A stretch of DNA of 64,000 nucleotides. Source: CBDANZ01 sp965197865. Its GTDB lineage: Bacteria; Acidobacteriota; Vicinamibacteria; Vicinamibacterales; CAVVIG01. Every line of letters begins with the position of its first letter. The first letter of the stretch is position 1. The stretch spans positions 372,001 to 436,000 of the forward strand of contig CBDANZ010000002.1 of NCBI GenBank assembly GCA_965197865.1, read 5' to 3'. Positions 17,848 to 27,191 of this stretch are shown in pieces. The notes under the pieces are model-generated. The model worked only from the letters and a program-made list of their open reading frames with translations. It made no database searches and was not told the origin of the DNA. A program made the translations under genes and the position numbers.

Positions 17848-18289
17848 TTGCACCGTCGCATAGCCCTTTATGGGTACATTGCCGCGAGTCTATGAGCTGA
17901 AGAATATGCTGACGGATCCGTCGAATCCGGACGCGTACTTCCAGGACTTCGAGGATGGGATCGAGAACGTGGTTGTGTTCTCGCGAACGCTACATGCGGC
18001 CGACTATCCGGCCGTCACGATCGTAGACAGTGATCCCGCCGAGAACGTTCGGTCGCTGAAGGAAAGGCCCGGCAAGGACATCTGGCTGTTCGGCGGCGGT
18101 GAACTGTTCCGGACACTCCTCGAGGCCGGTCTCGTCGATACGGTGGAACCGGCTGTTGTCCCGGTTCTCCTCGGGGACGGCATCCCGATGCTCCCGCCGC
18201 CTGCCTTGCAGACCACGTTGGCGCCAAGCAAGCATCGTCGGTACCCGAAGTCGGGAATCATGCTCCTCGAGTACACGGTCAGCCGATGA
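17848..18289 (+). pseudogene. Dihydrofolate-reductase-family (RibD C-terminal type) protein, N terminus lost
   Basis: The C-terminal half is clear: NVVVFSRTL, KDIWLFGGGELFRTLLEAGL, PVLLGDGIPMLPPP and the final LEYTV, as in the small DHFR-like proteins of about 180 residues. The open frame from ATG 17870 is only 139 residues. Just upstream, in another frame, LYGYIAASL followed by a stop matches the family's first strand (YxVAASLDGYI), so a deletion plus frameshift has removed part of the substrate domain. It is unlikely to be functional. Confidence 0.65.
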
Positions 18290-19030
18290 GCGTGAGCTAC
18301 ACCACGGCGTAGCTGACCCTACGATATCGTCGGACGGATTACTCCTGACAAACGCCGTTTCGTTGACCTGTCCGCTCTGTGGCCGGATTGCTCCACACTG
18401 GGCGACAAGGCAGGACCTAGCTCGCGGCAGCGGGTCCAGACCACAGAGAGGCATCCCGGCCGCTGCCGCGGGAACCAGGCGTTCGGCGACCAACTAGAGC
18501 CTTGACGGGTACGTCACACAGAGCGTCGGCGATCGGGCTCCGACGTCTTGCTCATGGCCAGGACCACGCGTTCCGAAACTCCCAACTGTAAGGTTAGTCG
18601 AGCCATGAAACGCCGATCGAAAACAGCAGGAACGACACCGTCGCGAGAGTCCCCCCTTCGGGTTTGCCGAACGTACGCAACCAGTGGCGACTCAGGCGTT
18701 CCACGCCGAGCTGGTGCCGTCCGCGTAATGCTGGTAGACCTTCCAGACAATCGACGAACGCTTGGTGGGGTTCTCAGCGACGAATGAGAGCGTGGCTCGA
18801 TCGCTAGCCTTGATCTCCAAGGTCAGATCACCTCGACCATGCGAGTACCGGCTCGCTTTTCTTCATGCGTGGCACCTTCGACCCGAGATCGAACCCGGGA
18901 GTGCGCCCCTCAGCTACGTAAGGCCTCCGTTAATTACGGGATACCCCTCTCGGCAGGGTAGCAGGAATGGAGCCGGTCGAGGTTATTGTGGTGCTCTAAA
19001 TGCCGAGGGAGGCTATCTATCGCGATGTAT
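18290..19030. other. Intergenic stretch with no recognisable gene
   Basis: About 740 bp between the DHFR-like pseudogene and the first IS element. Short open frames occur on both strands, but none has a good start, SD or familiar motif. A minus-strand segment near 18700-18790 (VAENPTKRSSIVWKVYQHYA) reads like protein but ends at once; it may be a relic. Confidence 0.5.
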
Positions 19031-19040
19031 CGCGATCTAG

Positions 19041-20467
19041 GGCTTGTCCCATCCGCTGTTGAAATTCAGCGGCGGCTCGGGTGACGACTACGCAACCATC
19101 CCCGACGATTCATCGAGCCCCAGCTGAGCGTCACGTGCTCGCAACGCGGCGACCAGCACGGGCATGTCCTTACACCCCTTCACCCGCCGGAATCCTTTGG
19201 CCGCTTCCAGCACACCGGCAGCGACCCAGCGGAGCACCATCGTACCCCCGCGCCAGCGTTTCACGTTCCGCTTCACGTGGCGTGTCCGGCTCAGGAGGCT
19301 CTCGACGGCGTTGGTCGTCGCCAGCGATCGGCGGAGCCGCTCCGAGAGCGGCAACTCGACTACGGTGAGCGTCTCGTCGAGCCCTTCCCGTATGCTGGCG
19401 GCTGCACTCGGATAATCGACGTCCACCCGCCGGGCCAAGTCCTGCAACAAGCGCCGGGCCGCCTTGATGTCGGTGTGCGTATAGGCGCGCGTGAGGGTCG
19501 CCTTCACCCACGGACGCTGGGCCTCGGGCAGATACTCGAGCACGTTGCGCCGTTTATGCACCTGGCATCGTTGTACCAGGGCTGCGGGGCCGAAGGTCTG
19601 CATCACCGCAGTGTGGAGCGCTTGCGCTCCATCGAGGATGACGAGCAGACTGCGGTCGGTCCGCAGCCCACGGCTCTGCAGATTGGTCAGCAAGCCCTGA
19701 CACACGGTCGTGTTCTCCGCTGACCCTTCCCAGAGGCCCAGCGGGTGTTTGGCGCCCGTTTTATCGAGGCCCAGCGCCACGACGATGCAGTGGCCGCCGA
19801 CGTGGACCCCATCGATCAGTAGCGCCACCAGCTCGAGGTCGTCGAGCGGCGTTGCCCGCCACGCATCGAGTTGCGCCTGCGTCTGCGCCACAAACCGCCG
19901 ACTCACGGCACTCTTGCTTGTGCCCCGCGTGCGGACGTCGGCCCCCAGCGGTTCTAGACTCCGGCCATACTGGCGCGTGGCCACGCCGATGAGCATCTGT
20001 TCGACCACGCGCCGGGTGAGCGGATCCGTGTTCGTAAAGGCCTGGACGGATGGCAGCGCGACCTCCTGCCCGTCGCGCCGCACCCGCGGCCGACGCAGGG
20101 CGACCTTGCGGCCCCCCAGCACGACTTCGCTGGGCGCATGGCCCGCCCGAGACGCCCGCCGCGCGGGCTGATGCGCATACCGCGGACCGCACACGGCCAC
20201 GCGATCCGCTTCCAACATCGCCGCGAGGACCTTCAGGCCCGACGCGACGACCAGCTCTTGGAGCTCGGCCTGTGCATCGACCAGGATGTCGACCAATGGA
20301 AGGTGCCGTGGTGCCGGCAATGCTGATTGGCGCCCACGAACGCCTGTGCCAAACTTCTTCATGGCGGCTCCTTTCTGGGGGCTTCAGCCCCAGGTTTTCC
20401 CACCGGCCGTCTATCACGACCAGCAGGGAGCCGCCGCTTTAAATTTCAACAGCTAGAGGGACATCCC
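19041..20467 (-). mobile_element. IS256-family insertion sequence, copy 1
   Basis: A 1427-bp element carrying one Mutator-type transposase. The imperfect terminal inverted repeats share TGTCCC and GCTGTTGAAATT at both ends. It is flanked by the 10-bp direct repeat CGCGATCTAG (19031-19040 and 20468-20477), which is the target duplication, so this is a direct transposition product. An identical transposase occurs in opposite orientation at 48752-50180. Confidence 0.9.
19088..20362 (-). CDS. IS256-family (Mutator) transposase
   Basis: A 424-residue DDE transposase. Visible are the conserved VALLIDGVHVGGH strand with the first catalytic Asp, ILDGAQALHTAV with the second, the QRCQVHKRRNVLEYLPE hallmark, and the late TTNAVESLLSRTR helix with the catalytic Glu. 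It fills the element apart from the terminal repeats. The protein is intact and identical to the one at 48858-50132, which suggests recent activity. Confidence 0.92.
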   Translation of the reverse strand: MKKFGTGVRGRQSALPAPRHLPLVDILVDAQAELQELVVASGLKVLAAMLEADRVAVCGPRYAHQPARRASRAGHAPSEVVLGGRKVALRRPRVRRDGQEVALPSVQAFTNTDPLTRRVVEQMLIGVATRQYGRSLEPLGADVRTRGTSKSAVSRRFVAQTQAQLDAWRATPLDDLELVALLIDGVHVGGHCIVVALGLDKTGAKHPLGLWEGSAENTTVCQGLLTNLQSRGLRTDRSLLVILDGAQALHTAVMQTFGPAALVQRCQVHKRRNVLEYLPEAQRPWVKATLTRAYTHTDIKAARRLLQDLARRVDVDYPSAAASIREGLDETLTVVELPLSERLRRSLATTNAVESLLSRTRHVKRNVKRWRGGTMVLRWVAAGVLEAAKGFRRVKGCKDMPVLVAALRARDAQLGLDESSGMVA

Positions 20468-20522
20468 CGCGATCTAGAGCCGACTCGTTAGAAACCCGGA
20501 GGAGGCAAAGCATGGGGCCTAG

Positions 20523-22003
20523 CAGCCCGTGGTGAAAGTCGATCGAGCAGCCCCTTGTTATTGGCGAGGGGATCGACAGGATCGATCCCGCTCCTTACAC
20601 TGTGGCGCATGGCCATGGGCACCCGCGACCCCGAACAACCTCCGTTGTGGATTGCCGCGTCGGATCTGCCGGTCTCGCCTGGGCATCCGTTCTACACGCG
20701 CTTGAATGCGTTGCTGGATGCCGACGGCTTCGACACCTTCGTGGAAGACGCCTGTCGATCCTTCTACGCGCCGGTGTTGGGCCGCCCGAGTCTGGCGCCC
20801 GGTCGCTACTTCCGCTTGTTGCTGGTTGGGTACTTCGAAGGCATCGATTCGGAGCGCGGCATCGCATGGCGTGCGGCGGACTCGCTGGCGGTGCGGAGCT
20901 TCCTGCGACTCGGGCTGGAGGAGGCGGCCCCGGATCACTCGACGATTTCGCGCACCCGCCGCGTGATCGATGTGGAGACGCACCGGGCGGTGTTCACGTG
21001 GGTCCAGCAGCGCCTGGCGGCCGCCGGCCTGTTGAAGGGCCGGACGATCGCGATCGACGCGACGACGTTGGAGGCCAACGCCGCCATGCGGAGTATCGTG
21101 CGCCGGGACACGGGGGAAGCCTACCAGGCGTATCTGACCCGCCTCGCCGCCGCCTCGGGGATCAAGACGCCGACGCGCGAAGTCTTGGCGCGGTTTGATC
21201 GCACGCGGAAGAAGAAAACCTCGAACAGCGAGTGGACCAGCCCCAGCGATCCTGACGCGAAGGTCGCGAAAATGAAAGACGGCCAGACGCACTTGGCGCA
21301 CAAAGCCGAGCATGCGATCGATCTGGAGAGCGGCGCGTTGGTCGCGGTGACGGTGCAGGGCGCCGATCAGGGCGACACGAGGACGCTTGTCACGGCGGCG
21401 ATCACGGCGGCCGAACAGGTGGAAGCCGCGCACGCGACGACCGACGCGCGCGGGAGGTTGGAGGACATCGTCGCGGACAAGGGCTATCACAGCAACGAGA
21501 CGATGGTAGACCTGGCTGCGGTGGGCCTGCGGTCGTACATTTCGGAACCCGACCGTGGCCGGCGCGATTGGTCCGACGCGCCGGATGCGTACGCGCCCGT
21601 CCATGGGAATCGCCGCCGTCTCCGGGGCGCCCGCGGGCGACGCTTGCGGCGGCGACGGGCGGAACTCGCCGAGCGATCGTTTGCCCACCTCTATGAGACC
21701 GGCGGGATGCGACGCACGCACTTGCGGGGACACGACAACATCTTGAAGCGTCTACTGATTCATGGCGGCGGCTTCAACTTGGGGCTCGCGATGCGCCAGT
21801 GCCTCGGCATCGGCACGCCACGGCGCTTGCAGGGCCGCGCCGCAGGCGTCTTGGCTGTCTTCATCGCCGTATGGGCGCGCCTCGGCGCTCTCTGGGGGAA
21901 CCATGAACCAAGATTCGTTGATCGATCGCCGGGGTCGTCGCCGCGTCATTGTTTTGAGCTGCTACCCGTCGCCGCGTGAATCGCAGGGTTTAAACACAGA
22001 CTG
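20523..22003 (+). mobile_element. IS1182-family insertion sequence, copy 1
   Basis: A 1481-bp element whose ends read CAGCCCGTGGTG and, on the other strand, CAGTCTGTGTTT. It is flanked by the 4-bp repeat CTAG (20519-20522, 22004-22007). The second copy (46052-47532) has the same length in opposite orientation and is flanked by CTAA, so the ends are fixed by comparison. Confidence 0.88.
20609..21979 (+). CDS. IS1182-family transposase
   Basis: A 456-residue transposase with the DUF772-type N-terminal domain (APVLGRPSLAPGRYFRLLLV; DHSTISRTRR) and a DDE core: TIAIDATTLEANAAM, DKGYHSNETM and ERSFAHLYETGGMRRTH. I chose the ATG at 20609 (MAMGTRD) over a start 18 codons upstream, which lies in the terminal non-coding part. 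The protein is intact and identical to copy 2. Confidence 0.9.
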   Translation: MAMGTRDPEQPPLWIAASDLPVSPGHPFYTRLNALLDADGFDTFVEDACRSFYAPVLGRPSLAPGRYFRLLLVGYFEGIDSERGIAWRAADSLAVRSFLRLGLEEAAPDHSTISRTRRVIDVETHRAVFTWVQQRLAAAGLLKGRTIAIDATTLEANAAMRSIVRRDTGEAYQAYLTRLAAASGIKTPTREVLARFDRTRKKKTSNSEWTSPSDPDAKVAKMKDGQTHLAHKAEHAIDLESGALVAVTVQGADQGDTRTLVTAAITAAEQVEAAHATTDARGRLEDIVADKGYHSNETMVDLAAVGLRSYISEPDRGRRDWSDAPDAYAPVHGNRRRLRGARGRRLRRRRAELAERSFAHLYETGGMRRTHLRGHDNILKRLLIHGGGFNLGLAMRQCLGIGTPRRLQGRAAGVLAVFIAVWARLGALWGNHEPRFVDRSPGSSPRHCFELLPVAA

Positions 22004-22007
22004 CTAG

Positions 22008-22488
22008 GCCTCCTGAGACATTGGCGCCGCAACCGCGCGCCGACATACGGCTTTCCCTCTGGGCCCCTCCGGCGGATTCCGGCCCCGCTGATGCCTGCCG
22101 ATGCTGGCCTCAGCTCCGAAATGAATTGTCTACTGAGCGAAAGACTGGAAACGTGAGAAATGAGACGAGTTGGCGGACGCCGCGGTCCACCATTACGGGG
22201 CGCATCGTATTGGACAGCGATGAAGGAGCCGGGTTGGTGGGCGGATTTTCTCGATCCAATTGCGTGGATCGCGACCCTTCCAGATCGCGGAATTTCACGA
22301 GCATCCTGGTTGACTTGGATACGTGAGCAGAGTAAGGTCACGCGTGGTGAGTTAGGAGATTTGCTTATAGGCCGTCCGTAGTTCGTCGGCTCGTCGTTCG
22401 TCCGCTCGTAGTCGACGTCTCGTGTCTCTCGTCGTCGTCCGATACCAGAATATGGGGATAGTAGCGCGCCATCAGATTATGGAGGTCA
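22008..22488 (+). other. Gap upstream of the TonB receptor; possible IS-interrupted ORF
   Basis: No recognisable gene. A 73-residue frame at 22160-22381 (MKEPGWWADFLDPIAW inside it) is unsupported. If IS1182 copy 1 and one CTAG are removed, ATG 20512, behind GGAGGAGG, reads without a stop into 22008-22326 and gives about 112 residues of unknown type. The last 100 bp should hold the receptor promoter, but I could not pick out boxes. Confidence 0.35.
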
Positions 22489-22491
22489 GTG

Positions 22492-25473
22492 ATGGGTCCA
22501 GGGATGTGTAGGCGATTTGCGATTATGGCAGGGTTCTTCCTCGTGCTCCCAATGACCGCGTGGGCGCAGCAAACGAGTGGCATCGCCGGGTTGGCGAGTG
22601 ATACGTCGGGCGGAGTCCTGCCAGGCGTCGTCGTCGAAGTCAGCAGCCCTGCGCTGATCGAACAGGTTCGGACGGCCACCACCGACGGTGAAGGGCGGTT
22701 CAACATCGTCGATCTGCGGCCGGGCACGTATTCCGTCACGTTCACGCTCGCCGGCTTTCGCACCTTCATCCGGGAAGGAATCGAGCTGACGTCGGGGTTT
22801 ACAGCCCAAGTGAATGGGGACCTGGAGCTGGGAGCCCTTGAGGAGTCGATAACAGTGACCGGAGAATCCCCACTGGTGGATGTGCAGAACGTCCGCAGAC
22901 AGGTGCTCATCTCGCGAGAGATGCTCGATGTGCTGCCGACCAGTATTCAGAGCGTCCAGAATGTTCTCACACTCACACCAGGGATGACTGGTTTTGCATT
23001 CAAGACTGGCGAATACCAAGGCAACATCGGCTCGTACCATGGCCAGGGAGGGCGCGAAGTCAAGCAGAATTTCGACGGAATGTCTATCGACCACGCGACC
23101 GGCTCGATTGGCTACGTGAGCAACCCGGACACCGTCCAGGAGATGGTGATCCAAACCAACGGGATTGGAGCCGAGAGCAACGTCGGGATCCAGGTTAACC
23201 AGATTCCCAAAGAGGGCGGCAACTTTTTCTCGGGGAGCTTCAACGGCCTGTACAACAACGACAGCATGCAGACCGCTAATCTCTCCTCTGAGCTAAAGTC
23301 CCGCGGTATCACATCGACCAACCTGATCGAATACAGCTGGGCGAGCGGGATGTCGCTGGGTGGCCCGATTAGGCAGGACAAGCTGTGGTTTTTCACCGCG
23401 CACCGAGGGTGGGGCTACTCCAATTTGACTGCCGATGTGTACTGGAACAAGAACCAGGGCAAGTCGCTGGTCTACGAGCCAGATTTGGATCGCCGGGCCA
23501 ACCGATACGAGTGGTTTCGGTCGAACGCAGCACGCATTACGTGGCAGGTGTCGGAATCGAACAAGATCAACTTTTTCATGGATAACCAGCACTGGTGCCT
23601 ATGTCGGCGCTCCTCGTTGGTACAGGCCCCGGAAGCAGGGGGATCGTGGGATTTCGGTCCACAAGGTTTGTATCAGGTCACCTGGCACGCGCCACTAACG
23701 GACCGGCTGCTGTTTGAGGCCGGATTTGGGGCAACGTTAGTCCATTGGCCGGCGAGCAGGCAGCCCGGCGTGACGGAGAACGATATTTCCATCACGGAGC
23801 TGTCGACGGGTTTCCGGTATAACGCCGCCGCTGAATACAACGACATCCAGTGGCTCGATCGGTACGCGCAACGGTTCTCGGTTTCGTACATAACAGGGAC
23901 GCATGCCTTCAAGACCGGAATAAATATCGAGCAATCCTGGCGCAAGAACCACTACAATACCAACGGGCAGGTGAGGTACGGCTTCTTGAACGGCGTGCCA
24001 GCCAACATCACGCAATATGCGAGGCCGTATCTCGATGACGCGATCATGCCGGCAGATCTGGGGATCTACGCCCAGGACCAGTGGACCATCCGCCAACTGA
24101 CACTCAACCTGGGACTTCGATTTGAGTATCTGTACGCATACGTGCCCGCACAGACGGTGCCTGCCACACCGAATGGGTGGGTCGCCGAACGCACTTTTGA
24201 AGCCGTGAAGAGCGTGCCGGAATGGATGGACCTGCGTCCGCGCTTCGGCGCGGCGTATGACCTGTTCGGTGACGGTCGGACAGCGCTCAAGTTTTCCCTT
24301 GGACAGTATTCGGTCAAGCACTCGGTTCAGACGGCGCAAGCGAACAATCCGGTCACGACGTCAATAAACGCCGTCCGCCGCAATTGGACTGACACGAACG
24401 GGGATTTCGTCCCAAACTGCGACCTCGGGGACCGGTACGAAAACGGTGAGTGTGGGGCGATGTCGAGTCCCGACTTCGGGGGGCTTAAGATTCTCACCCG
24501 CTATGCCGACGACGTGCGCACAGGGTTCGGAGTCCGCCCGTACTTGTGGGACATGGCGACGGAGGTGAACCACCAGATAACCGACAGGATTTCCGTGACT
24601 GGCGGGTATTACCGCAGCTGGTACGGGAATTTCACAGTGACGGACAATCTGGCGGTGACAAAGGATGACTTCGATCCGTTCTGTGTCACGGCACCGTTGG
24701 ACTCGCGGCTGCCGGGTGGCGGCGGCAACGAAGTGTGCGGCTTCGCCGATATCAAGCCGGCGAAGTTTGGCCAGGTGAACAACTTGGTAACACGAGCGTC
24801 ACACTTCGGTAACCAGACGCGGGTGAACAACTTCTACAACGTCTCGTTCGCCACCACGCTCGACAGGCTCAGTCTCCGCGGCGGCGTGGATATGGGGACA
24901 AGCGTACTTGACAACTGTTTCGTCGTCGATAACCCGAGCCAGTTGGTGAACTGCCGTGTCTCGACGCCGTTCGAGGGCACGGCGCAGCTCAAGCTAAACG
25001 GGAGCTACGAGCTGCCCGGGGAGTTCGTCGTGAGCGGCGTCTTTCTAAATGTGGCAGGTCCCAATTACACCGCCGGTTATGCGGCCTCCAACACCGTGAT
25101 TGCCCCGTCGCTGGGTCGCAATCTCGCGGCGTGCGGCACCAAGGATCCGTGCAGCTCCACGACGGCCAGCGGCACGGGCGGCGGGGCCTCGATTGTCGGC
25201 GGCGTCGCGGGGTTGCTCGCGCTCATGGAGCCGCAGACGGAGTTTGAAGGTCGACGCACGCAACTTGACGTTCGACTGACTAAATTCATCAACATCGGGT
25301 CCAGGATGCGACTCCAGGCGAACGTTGACATCTACAACGTGTTCAACGCTGCTGCGCTGGTGAACGTCATCAGCACGTATGGCGCGAATTGGCGAAAGCC
25401 TCGAGGCTTTCAGAGCGGCGCGGGGGCCCAGGATGCGCGCTTCGTGCAGGTCAGCGGTCGATTGACGTTTTAG
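22492..25473 (+). CDS. Oar-like TonB-dependent outer-membrane receptor
   Basis: A 993-residue protein: signal peptide (MAGFFLVLPMTAWAQQ), an N-terminal carboxypeptidase-regulatory-like beta-sandwich (GVLPGVVVEVSSPAL to GTYSVTFTLAGFRTF), a plug domain (residues about 120-220) and a long beta-barrel ending in Phe (GRLTF), as expected for outer-membrane insertion. Such receptors import large substrates using TonB energy; the ligand is unknown. GGAGG at 22481-22485 fits ATG 22492 better than the overlapping GTG 22489. A strong hairpin follows the stop. It leads the plus-strand block with secreted paralogues, a copper monooxygenase-like protein and a PQQ dehydrogenase, suggesting that uptake and periplasmic oxidation are linked. 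Confidence 0.9.
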   Translation: MGPGMCRRFAIMAGFFLVLPMTAWAQQTSGIAGLASDTSGGVLPGVVVEVSSPALIEQVRTATTDGEGRFNIVDLRPGTYSVTFTLAGFRTFIREGIELTSGFTAQVNGDLELGALEESITVTGESPLVDVQNVRRQVLISREMLDVLPTSIQSVQNVLTLTPGMTGFAFKTGEYQGNIGSYHGQGGREVKQNFDGMSIDHATGSIGYVSNPDTVQEMVIQTNGIGAESNVGIQVNQIPKEGGNFFSGSFNGLYNNDSMQTANLSSELKSRGITSTNLIEYSWASGMSLGGPIRQDKLWFFTAHRGWGYSNLTADVYWNKNQGKSLVYEPDLDRRANRYEWFRSNAARITWQVSESNKINFFMDNQHWCLCRRSSLVQAPEAGGSWDFGPQGLYQVTWHAPLTDRLLFEAGFGATLVHWPASRQPGVTENDISITELSTGFRYNAAAEYNDIQWLDRYAQRFSVSYITGTHAFKTGINIEQSWRKNHYNTNGQVRYGFLNGVPANITQYARPYLDDAIMPADLGIYAQDQWTIRQLTLNLGLRFEYLYAYVPAQTVPATPNGWVAERTFEAVKSVPEWMDLRPRFGAAYDLFGDGRTALKFSLGQYSVKHSVQTAQANNPVTTSINAVRRNWTDTNGDFVPNCDLGDRYENGECGAMSSPDFGGLKILTRYADDVRTGFGVRPYLWDMATEVNHQITDRISVTGGYYRSWYGNFTVTDNLAVTKDDFDPFCVTAPLDSRLPGGGGNEVCGFADIKPAKFGQVNNLVTRASHFGNQTRVNNFYNVSFATTLDRLSLRGGVDMGTSVLDNCFVVDNPSQLVNCRVSTPFEGTAQLKLNGSYELPGEFVVSGVFLNVAGPNYTAGYAASNTVIAPSLGRNLAACGTKDPCSSTTASGTGGGASIVGGVAGLLALMEPQTEFEGRRTQLDVRLTKFINIGSRMRLQANVDIYNVFNAAALVNVISTYGANWRKPRGFQSGAGAQDARFVQVSGRLTF

Positions 25474-25496
25474 GGCGGCGCTGGAGCCGCGTCACG

Positions 25497-25531
25497 AAGA
25501 CTACGTCAGCCCCGAGGGCTGACGTAGTCTT
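25497..25531 (+). terminator. Strong hairpin after the TonB receptor
   Basis: A perfect 15-bp stem (25497-25511 with 25517-25531) with a 5-base loop begins 23 bp after the receptor stop. The T-run is missing (GATTCC follows), so it may act with Rho or as a 3' stabiliser. Confidence 0.75.
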
Positions 25532-25839
25532 GATTCCGGGATCAATCAGCGAGATGGCGACGCGGTTCTCCCCGGCGCCACGGCCGAGGCCGCTAGTTCC
25601 GCGCCGACCGAACACTGCTGGGGGGGTGTACCGGCTTGTCGAGTTCCCGTCGGTACCGGTAGCACCGTGTTGACGCTGCCTGCTTCAGTAAGTTCAACCG
25701 GGACAACATGGAGATGAACCCGAGGAGATGAAGCCGAGTGTTCCGGGGCGAGGGCTACAGGGATCGCGCGGGAGAAGGTTGGAAGAATTGGAAGAAATAG
25801 AGCCATACTGAACGTATCGTGGGAAGAGGTAGGGGTCAC

Positions 25840-27057
25840 ATGGATGCACGCCGTTTGCGGATCATCGGTTCACTGGCGGTCTTGATCACGTGCCTGCACG
25901 TGGCGCAGACGGTCGGCGGTCAGGAGCCGGCCGCCGGCGCGAAGGTGAGCGCGGGGACGTCGGCATTCCTCACGCCTTGGGGCGCTCCGGATCTCCAGGG
26001 CGTCTGGAACGACGAGTTAACGGTACCGCTCCAGCGCGCCACCGCGGATGCCGGGAAGGAGTTCCGCACCGATAAAGAAATCGCCGCGCTGGACCAGCAG
26101 CGTGGGGCCATGAAGCGCCGCGACGACCGCGGGCCGCCCGGAAGCGAAGAGGATACCGGGGGAGCTTTTAACGCGTACTGGCAAGTGGTGCTAGCGACGG
26201 GGCGCCGCACGTCGCTGATTGTCGACCCGTCCGACGGGAGAATTCCTCCCGTCACGCCCGCCGTACAAGAGCGGAAAGACGCGATACGCGCCTTCCGGTT
26301 GGCCCTTCTGCAGGCGACCCCCGCGTGCAAGGACCAGGCGCCCCGTTGTGCCGGCGGGACGTACGGGCCGCCATCGCCCAAACGAAACGAGAGGATGCCT
26401 TATTACCACATGGAACGAGGGTTTCTTAACCGGCACGACCATATAGAGGAACAGACGATGAGTTGGCGTTGCTTGACCGCGACGCTACCAGACTTCACGC
26501 GCGGGGTCGGCAGTGCGTTCCGTCGCATCGTGCAATCGCCTCGGTCCATTGCGATCACCTACGAAATCGGTCAGGGGCAAGGATTCGAGCGCATCATCCC
26601 TCTTGATGCCGGTCCGCATCTCTCCCCGGCAATCCGCCAATGGTGGGGAGACTCACGCGGCCGTTGGGAAGGCCAGTCGCTCGTCGTGGACGTCACCAAT
26701 TTCAGTGACAAGACGGATTTCCAGGGCTCACGCGAAAACTTACACTTGGTGGAGCGCTTCACTCGCACGGGCGCGAACACGCTCGAGTACGTCGTGACGA
26801 TGGACGATCCTCTGACGTGGACGAGGCCCTGGACGGTCAAAGAGGAACTGACGAAGCAACCGGACGAAGCGAATCGCTTTTATCCCGAGCCGCGGTGTCA
26901 CGAGGGCAAAGTCGTAGAATCGAATGATCTGACGTCCGCCCGCGCCGATGAGAAGGCGTTCGCGGAAGGGAGAGGTCCAGACCCGGCCACGATGGACTCC
27001 GTCACGGCCGGCAACAATAGCGAGGAGAATCAAGAGCCTATACGTCGAGGAGGCTAA
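25840..27057 (+). CDS. Secreted 'DLQGIW' family protein, paralogue 1
   Basis: A 405-residue exported protein: signal peptide (IIGSLAVLITCLHVAQ), then the family's opening TPWGAPDLQGVWND, RRTSLIVDPSDGRIPP, the GQGFERIIPLD strand, WWGDSRGRWEGQSLVVDVTN, SRENLHLVERFTR and the RCHEGKV tail. The family is common in acidobacteria and, as far as I know, has no assigned function. A CKDQAPRC pair could form a disulfide, and conserved His (RHDHIEEQ) and Trp residues hint at ligand or metal binding, which is speculative. The start is ATG 25840 behind AGGTAGGGG rather than GTG 25819. Confidence 0.8.
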   Translation: MDARRLRIIGSLAVLITCLHVAQTVGGQEPAAGAKVSAGTSAFLTPWGAPDLQGVWNDELTVPLQRATADAGKEFRTDKEIAALDQQRGAMKRRDDRGPPGSEEDTGGAFNAYWQVVLATGRRTSLIVDPSDGRIPPVTPAVQERKDAIRAFRLALLQATPACKDQAPRCAGGTYGPPSPKRNERMPYYHMERGFLNRHDHIEEQTMSWRCLTATLPDFTRGVGSAFRRIVQSPRSIAITYEIGQGQGFERIIPLDAGPHLSPAIRQWWGDSRGRWEGQSLVVDVTNFSDKTDFQGSRENLHLVERFTRTGANTLEYVVTMDDPLTWTRPWTVKEELTKQPDEANRFYPEPRCHEGKVVESNDLTSARADEKAFAEGRGPDPATMDSVTAGNNSEENQEPIRRGG

Positions 27058-27191
27058 CGCCCTGGACGCAGAACGTCCACGATGTGACAACCGCGGGGAG
27101 CCGTAACTGAAGCAGACGTCGCACGCTGTCATCCGTACCTTGAACCGATGCAGCGAATCGCCCGCCAGCGGCGACAACGGGGAAGTGTCGG

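Noticed and set aside
18871..18930. tRNA-like TTCGAACCC-type word near ATCGAACCCGGGA
   Set aside because: No acceptor, D or anticodon stems can be folded around it on either strand.
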